Assembly (NCBI GenBank): GCA_024698065.1
Contig: JAILRR010000005.1
Span: forward strand, 1 to 10,038
Source of the DNA: Bacilli bacterium
GTDB taxonomy: Bacteria; Bacillota_I; Bacilli_A; RFN20; CAG-826
Direction of reading: 5' to 3'
DNA: 10,038 nucleotides
In this document: in pieces, positions 5,738 to 10,038 of the stretch
Layout: every line of letters begins with the position of its first letter
How positions within the stretch are numbered: position 1 is the first letter of the stretch
Notes under the pieces: generated by a model
The model's input: only the letters and a program-made list of their open reading frames with translations
What the model was told of the DNA's origin: nothing
Databases searched by the model: none
Position numbers and translations under genes: made by a program

Positions 5738-6895
5738 ATGCGTAAGGTTTTGCTTCTAGGTGCCTCTGGAAATATTGGCACCCAGTCACTAGATATTTTC
5801 GAAGCCAATAAGGCTTCTTTTGAACTTGTTGGCATCAGTGTTGGAAAGCAAACCGACAAAGTCGAACCAATCTTAAAAAGATTCCCCTCAATCAAAGGCG
5901 TCTATTGCATTGATAAGGGTTTTGCAGAGGATTTGAAAAAGAAGCACCCATCCCTAAACGTCTTTTCTGGTGAGAATGGTCTATCAGAACTCATCAGGAA
6001 CAGTGATGCCGACATGGTCGAGAACGCCCTTGTGGGATTCTCTGGTCTTGTGCCATCCGTGACCGCTTTAGAAGAGAATAAAATCCTTTGCCTCGCAAAC
6101 AAGGAAAGCCTTGTTGTGGCAGGAGATATAATCAACAAGCTTCTCGATGAAGGGCATGGGAAAATGTGGCCTATTGATTCCGAACATGTCGCCATTGCCA
6201 AATGCTTTTCGAAGGTGAATCCAGAGGACGTTGAAAAGATTCTCCTTACTGGAAGCGGCGGTGCTTTCCGTAACCTCAAACTCAATGAACTTGATGATGT
6301 CACGCCTGAGATGGCCCTTCATCACCCAACCTGGAATATGGGCGCAAAAATCACAATCGACAGCGACACCATGATGAACAAAGGTTTTGAAGTGATTGAA
6401 GCCCATCATCTTTTCCGTTACGACGTCGATAAGGTTGAGGTCATTCTTCATGACGAAAGCCATCTTCACTCAGCACTCCTATTAAAAGACGGAACCATCG
6501 TTGGGGATGTGAGCAAACCGGATATGCATGGCCCAATCGCCTATGCGTTATATGAAGGCAAGGTGCCTTTTGAAGTTTATCGAGTAAAGAAACTTGAGGA
6601 GTTTGGTCCATTCCATTTCCATAAGTTCGATCCTGAAAGATATCCTGCTGTCGGTCTTTGCATCAAAGCCCTCAAGATGGGTGGAACCGCAACGGCGGTG
6701 ATCAATGCCGCTAACGAGGTTGCCATTGCCCTTTTACTCGAAGGAAAAATTCGTTTCTCGGACATTGTCAAAGTAAACGAAATGACCTTGGACCACTTTG
6801 CTAATATAATGAATCCAAGTCTCACCACTTTGGTGAGAATAGATAAAGAAGTGCGCGATTATGTTCGTGCCACATTTGAGAAAGGAGTGAACTGA
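5738..6895 (+). CDS. dxr: 1-deoxy-D-xylulose 5-phosphate reductoisomerase
   Basis: DXR (IspC) converts DXP to 2-C-methyl-D-erythritol 4-phosphate with NADPH and a divalent metal, the committed step of the MEP isoprenoid pathway. The length of 385 residues is normal. Active-site features are ANKESLVVAG (120-129), IDSEH with metal ligands Asp147 and Glu149, SGG (Ser173), HPTWNMGAKITIDS (His196, Ser209) and MMNKGFEVIEAH (Asn214, Lys215, Glu218), which match the known E. coli active-site set. Oddities: the NADPH loop reads GASGNIG instead of the usual GSTGSIG, and HDESHLHSALL (238-248) replaces the usual HPQSxVHSMV. The ATG is 6 nt after cdsA and has no Shine-Dalgarno, so translation probably depends on coupling to cdsA. 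It ends at TGA, supporting the standard code. Confidence 0.95.
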   Translation: MRKVLLLGASGNIGTQSLDIFEANKASFELVGISVGKQTDKVEPILKRFPSIKGVYCIDKGFAEDLKKKHPSLNVFSGENGLSELIRNSDADMVENALVGFSGLVPSVTALEENKILCLANKESLVVAGDIINKLLDEGHGKMWPIDSEHVAIAKCFSKVNPEDVEKILLTGSGGAFRNLKLNELDDVTPEMALHHPTWNMGAKITIDSDTMMNKGFEVIEAHHLFRYDVDKVEVILHDESHLHSALLLKDGTIVGDVSKPDMHGPIAYALYEGKVPFEVYRVKKLEEFGPFHFHKFDPERYPAVGLCIKALKMGGTATAVINAANEVAIALLLEGKIRFSDIVKVNEMTLDHFANIMNPSLTTLVRIDKEVRDYVRATFEKGVN

Positions 6896-6897
6896 GC

Positions 6898-8256
6898 ATG
6901 GAAATTTTTACGACCATCATCGTCATGATTGTCATGCTCGGCATCCTCATTTCGACGCATGAATTAGGACACTTAGTCGTAGCGAAGGCTTATAACGTCT
7001 ATTGTCTCGAATACTCAATCGGTATCGGACCTGCCATTTTCAAGCACAAGAGAAAAGGCGGAGAAACGACTTTTTCAATCCGCGCTATCCCTCTTGGTGG
7101 ATACGTCTCAATGTATGGCGAAGGTCTTGAATTGCCAGAAGGTCAAGTCATTTCCAGAGACCGTTCAATCGAGGGTATCAAGTGGTGGAAGAGATGCCTT
7201 GTCTTCATCGCTGGCATCAGCGTCAACCTTTTGACATCTCTCCTCTTCTGCTTTGTCTATGAGACGGCGTTCCCAAGCTACTATGTTTGCTCGTCTTTCT
7301 ACACTGGCATCAACACGGAGGCTGAAGTCGAGGAAGGCGGAATTAACGCTAAAGCATTCTGCTTCTGGACGACTGGTGAAATCGATGGGGAAGTCATTGA
7401 ATATGACTTTGACCGCCTTTATGCTCCAGCGATTGCTAAAGATGACAAGAACAACGAAGTCGGTTACATCATCGACTGCGATACCAAGATCATCAACGGC
7501 ATGGGCGAAGAAACCTATGTTGCTGTCTTCAATCTTACCAGCGTCGTCAACGAGAACGATGTTTTCCTCAACACCAAATTCTACAAACCGAAAGATGGAT
7601 ATTTCGCCGATGCGATTCAACAAGAGCTTGGTTTGACCGCCAAACCTGATATCGCTCTTGGGGAATATGAGCCAAAAGCCGGTGACACCATCATCATGAG
7701 TCCGACCTTCATCGCCGCATCGGATAGAGAAAACGCTCCAACCGTTAACGAATTCTTAGCGACGAAAGATACATCAAAGCAAGTAACGCTCATCGTGAAC
7801 GAAGACAAACAACTTGTTGCCGGGAGTGCTTCGCTCAAAGTCCATTGCCACATGTATTGGCTTCCATTCGGTCAAAGACTCCTCAATGGTTGCTCGCGTT
7901 TCAAATATCTTTTCAACGCAATCGGGGAAGGCCTTAAGTATCTCTTCAGCGGAAATCTTGAAAACATTGGTTCGATCGTTGCCGCCGGTGGTCAGGTCCT
8001 CACCATCTCAAATGAGATTGGCTGGATCCAGACGTTCTTCTTCTATGGTGGCTTCCTCGCCCTCAATTTAGCTATTTTCAACCTTCTCCCATTCCCTGGA
8101 CTCGACGGATATCAACTCCTTGTTGTCCTTGTTGAGACCGCATTCAAAAAGAAGATTCCAGAAAAAGTCAAAAACGGAATATCGCTTGTCGGTGTTGTTC
8201 TCCTTTTCGGATTCTCTTTCTTCATCCTATTCCGCGATATTCTGAGGCTCTTCTAA
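6898..8256 (+). CDS. rseP: RseP-type site-2 intramembrane zinc metalloprotease
   Basis: Site-2 proteases (RseP in E. coli, RasP in Bacillus) cut membrane-embedded anti-sigma factors or remnant signal peptides. The zinc motif HELGH is at residues 21-25 at the end of the first helix, followed by YSIGIGPAIF and IRAIPLGGYVSMYGE, standard for the family. A second helix lies at about 100-122. The third-ligand segment is FNLLPFPGLDGYQLL (394-408), with Asp403 kept but LDGY in place of the usual LDGG. A final helix covers about 427-449. The extracytoplasmic middle (about 125-325) should hold a PDZ domain, but I cannot recognise the usual PDZ pattern; instead it is acidic and Asn/Lys-rich. Length is 452, against roughly 420 in Bacillus. 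AAAGGAG at 6881-6887, 10 nt before the ATG, lies inside dxr. The gene is 2 nt from dxr and 1 nt from polC. Confidence 0.92.
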   Translation: MEIFTTIIVMIVMLGILISTHELGHLVVAKAYNVYCLEYSIGIGPAIFKHKRKGGETTFSIRAIPLGGYVSMYGEGLELPEGQVISRDRSIEGIKWWKRCLVFIAGISVNLLTSLLFCFVYETAFPSYYVCSSFYTGINTEAEVEEGGINAKAFCFWTTGEIDGEVIEYDFDRLYAPAIAKDDKNNEVGYIIDCDTKIINGMGEETYVAVFNLTSVVNENDVFLNTKFYKPKDGYFADAIQQELGLTAKPDIALGEYEPKAGDTIIMSPTFIAASDRENAPTVNEFLATKDTSKQVTLIVNEDKQLVAGSASLKVHCHMYWLPFGQRLLNGCSRFKYLFNAIGEGLKYLFSGNLENIGSIVAAGGQVLTISNEIGWIQTFFFYGGFLALNLAIFNLLPFPGLDGYQLLVVLVETAFKKKIPEKVKNGISLVGVVLLFGFSFFILFRDILRLF

Positions 8257-8257
8257 G

Positions 8258-10038
8258 ATGGACAAAAAACAGCAACCAAAAATCATCAGATTCCTTGAGT
8301 CCATTGGCTTAGAGGATGTCACCCGTTTTGGGATGGATTTTGAATTCGTCGCAAGCGACCCTAAGATCAAAGGTCTCGTCCACATGACGATAAGGAAAGA
8401 GACCCCGTGGGAATATTCTCTTTTAAACGAATTCTTAATGGCTCTTGAGAGAGCGACCTATAACATCGATCTCCGTTTTGTCTATGTCCAAGAGCCTGCT
8501 GAAGAAGACATCTCTAACCTCTTTGCCGATTTCTGTTTCGATAAGCATAGGGTCATGTCCGAGATTTCGGTGAAACTCCAAGACGGCCATTATGTGACCG
8601 CGAATGAAGAAGGGGTTTCGAATGCTGCCAAAGACTTCAATGAGCTTTTGAAGTTCCTTTCATATGGTATCCAAATCGAATGCGTTGATTTGCCAAAAGA
8701 AGTGAAAGAGGAACCAAAGAAAGAAGAAATTAAAGTGGAGCCTATCGTCTCTCAAGATGAGCAAGGAGAAGACGACGACGAAGAACCGATAGAAGAAAAC
8801 GAAGAAGGATTTGCTGACGAAAATGTGAATATTCCTGATGAATATGACGCAATCGCGGAAGATGCGGCCAGACACGACCAAGAAGTCAAAGAGGCCTATG
8901 CCGAATTCGTTGAACAAGAAAGAATCAATGAACAGCTTTCCCATAATATCCATTCCAAAGGAAACTATTACAGGCTAGAAAGCATTAAAGAAATCTACCA
9001 AAACTACGGAGGTAACTTTGAGGTATCTGGCTATGTCTATGGCTATGAGTTACGTAGCACAAAAAGAGGCCTTGCCATGGCCACCTTCGGACTTGGCGAT
9101 GATGAAAGCGCCATCAACGTCAGAGGCGTTGAGGACAAAGAAGTCTTATCTCCAGGCGTCCTTGGTTCTATAAGCAACGGGGCCCATCTCCGAATCAGAG
9201 GAGCCATCAAAATCGAAGATAGACCAGGACCTACCCAGGGTCTTTATCAGCTGTATCTTCATTCCTTTGATGTTCTTCCGCCAAAGCCTCTCCGCGACGA
9301 TCCTTGCGAAGAGAAGCGCGTCGAGCTTCACGCCCACACAAAGATGAGTGCGATGGATGGTCTTGCTGAAGCTAGCGATTACGTTAAACTCGCTTATCAC
9401 ATGGGCATGAAAGCGGTGGCCATTACCGATCACGGCGTCATCCAATCATTCCCTCAAGCTGAAGGCGCTTGCATCGATATCAATAAGAAGATTCCTGAAG
9501 GTGAAGAGAAGTTCAAAGTCCTTTATGGCATTGAGCTTTACGCCTTCAAAAACCCACGATATGCATGGAATTTTGTTGATACGCCTTTAGCCAAAGGCAG
9601 ATATTGTGTTTTCGATTTTGAAACCACAGGTCTTTCATCCAAATACGATAGGATCACTGAGTTCGGTGCTGTTTTAGTTGTCGATGGCTTGGTCGTTGAT
9701 AGGAAAGACTTCTTCGTCAATGCCGGTGTCCATATTCCTGAAGTCATTCAGAAAAAGACCCACATCACCGATGAGATGATCAAAGACGGATTGAGTGAGA
9801 AAGAAGCGGCAGAGGAGATTGAGAAATTCGCCGAAGGCTGCATCCTCGTTTCCCATAACGCCTCATTCGACGTTGGCTTCCTTAATGCCCTTCGCCTCAG
9901 GGTTGGTTTGCCAAAAGATAAACACCCTGTCATCGATACCTATGCCTTATCGCATTATCTTTTCCCGGCGGCCGCAAAACATAGCTTAGGCGGCTTATCA
10001 CGCAACCTTAAGCTCGATGTTTATGATGAAGACAAAGC
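8258..10038 (+). CDS. polC: DNA polymerase III alpha subunit, PolC type, 5' part (runs off window)
   Basis: PolC is the main replicative polymerase of low-GC Gram-positive bacteria. The frame is open from ATG 8258 to the window end, 593 codons of an expected 1,400 or more. Residues 1-145 form the N-terminal domain. Residues 146-225 are a low-complexity acidic linker. The region 235-345 is an OB-fold-like nucleic-acid-binding domain. The PHP domain starts at RVELHAHTKMSAMDG (354-368, His358 and His360) with ITDHG (389-393). The proofreading 3'-5' exonuclease is inserted in the PHP domain, as in all PolC: FDFETTGLSSKYD (452-464, Asp453 and Glu455) and SHNASFDVGFL (532-542, Asp538). The last exonuclease motif and the polymerase domain lie beyond the window. 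The ATG follows the rseP stop by 1 nt; a modest TGAGG lies 10 nt upstream (8243-8247). No proS gene is present between rseP and polC. Confidence 0.97.
   Translation, partial: MDKKQQPKIIRFLESIGLEDVTRFGMDFEFVASDPKIKGLVHMTIRKETPWEYSLLNEFLMALERATYNIDLRFVYVQEPAEEDISNLFADFCFDKHRVMSEISVKLQDGHYVTANEEGVSNAAKDFNELLKFLSYGIQIECVDLPKEVKEEPKKEEIKVEPIVSQDEQGEDDDEEPIEENEEGFADENVNIPDEYDAIAEDAARHDQEVKEAYAEFVEQERINEQLSHNIHSKGNYYRLESIKEIYQNYGGNFEVSGYVYGYELRSTKRGLAMATFGLGDDESAINVRGVEDKEVLSPGVLGSISNGAHLRIRGAIKIEDRPGPTQGLYQLYLHSFDVLPPKPLRDDPCEEKRVELHAHTKMSAMDGLAEASDYVKLAYHMGMKAVAITDHGVIQSFPQAEGACIDINKKIPEGEEKFKVLYGIELYAFKNPRYAWNFVDTPLAKGRYCVFDFETTGLSSKYDRITEFGAVLVVDGLVVDRKDFFVNAGVHIPEVIQKKTHITDEMIKDGLSEKEAAEEIEKFAEGCILVSHNASFDVGFLNALRLRVGLPKDKHPVIDTYALSHYLFPAAAKHSLGGLSRNLKLDVYDEDK

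Noticed and set aside
6893..6895. Possible TGA-to-Trp recoding (mycoplasma-type code)
   Set aside because: dxr ends at this TGA at the expected family length, Trp is TGG throughout, and no gene contains an in-frame TGA.
7165..7623. A 152-codon minus-strand open frame opposite rseP
   Set aside because: No Shine-Dalgarno, no recognisable domain, wholly inside a clear protease gene.

Overview
This window is a conserved translation, lipid and envelope housekeeping locus from a Gram-positive-lineage bacterium (Firmicutes/Bacilli, plausibly a Mollicutes-related or gut-associated uncultured member). The evidence is the Bacillus-like gene order (rpsB-tsf-pyrH-frr ... uppS-cdsA-dxr-rseP ... polC), the PolC-type replicative polymerase with its exonuclease placed inside the PHP domain, and a BspA-like leucine-rich-repeat surface protein. 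The genetic code looks standard: dxr ends at TGA, Trp is TGG, and no gene needs TGA read as Trp. The base composition looks balanced rather than strongly AT-rich. The lineage below phylum level is inference.

Layout: (1) 2-1501, the 3' part of rpsB and all of tsf, ending in a strong intrinsic terminator at 1524-1551. (2) 1603-2874, pyrH and frr, starting from a separate promoter and ending in a terminator at 2890-2918 that can probably serve both strands. (3) 2934-3830 on the minus strand, a single-pass membrane protein with BspA-like repeats, inserted between frr and uppS, which are neighbours in most Firmicutes. (4) 3831-3960, a divergent promoter region with a central inverted repeat. (5) 3961-10038, a tightly packed plus-strand cluster uppS-cdsA-dxr-rseP-polC. 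In it uppS and cdsA overlap by 8 nt, the other gaps are 1-6 nt, and polC runs off the window. The proS gene that commonly lies between rseP and polC is absent.

The genes work together as follows. S2, EF-Ts and RRF serve translation. UMP kinase supplies pyrimidine nucleotides. DXR feeds the MEP isoprenoid pathway, and UppS uses its products to make the C55 cell-wall lipid carrier. CdsA makes CDP-diacylglycerol for phospholipids. RseP is an intramembrane protease, and PolC replicates the chromosome.

I see no mobile element, CRISPR array, RNA gene or undescribed multi-gene system. The most interesting signal is regulatory. All three genes that start a transcription unit (pyrH, uppS and the LRR gene) have a TATAAT-like -10 box only 8-10 nt before the ATG and no Shine-Dalgarno, whereas most genes inside the operons (tsf, frr, cdsA, rseP) have good Shine-Dalgarno sequences. 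This predicts leaderless or near-leaderless mRNAs at operon heads. Secondary points are an atypical middle region in RseP, an altered CdsA signature, variant DXR motifs and an acidic linker in PolC.
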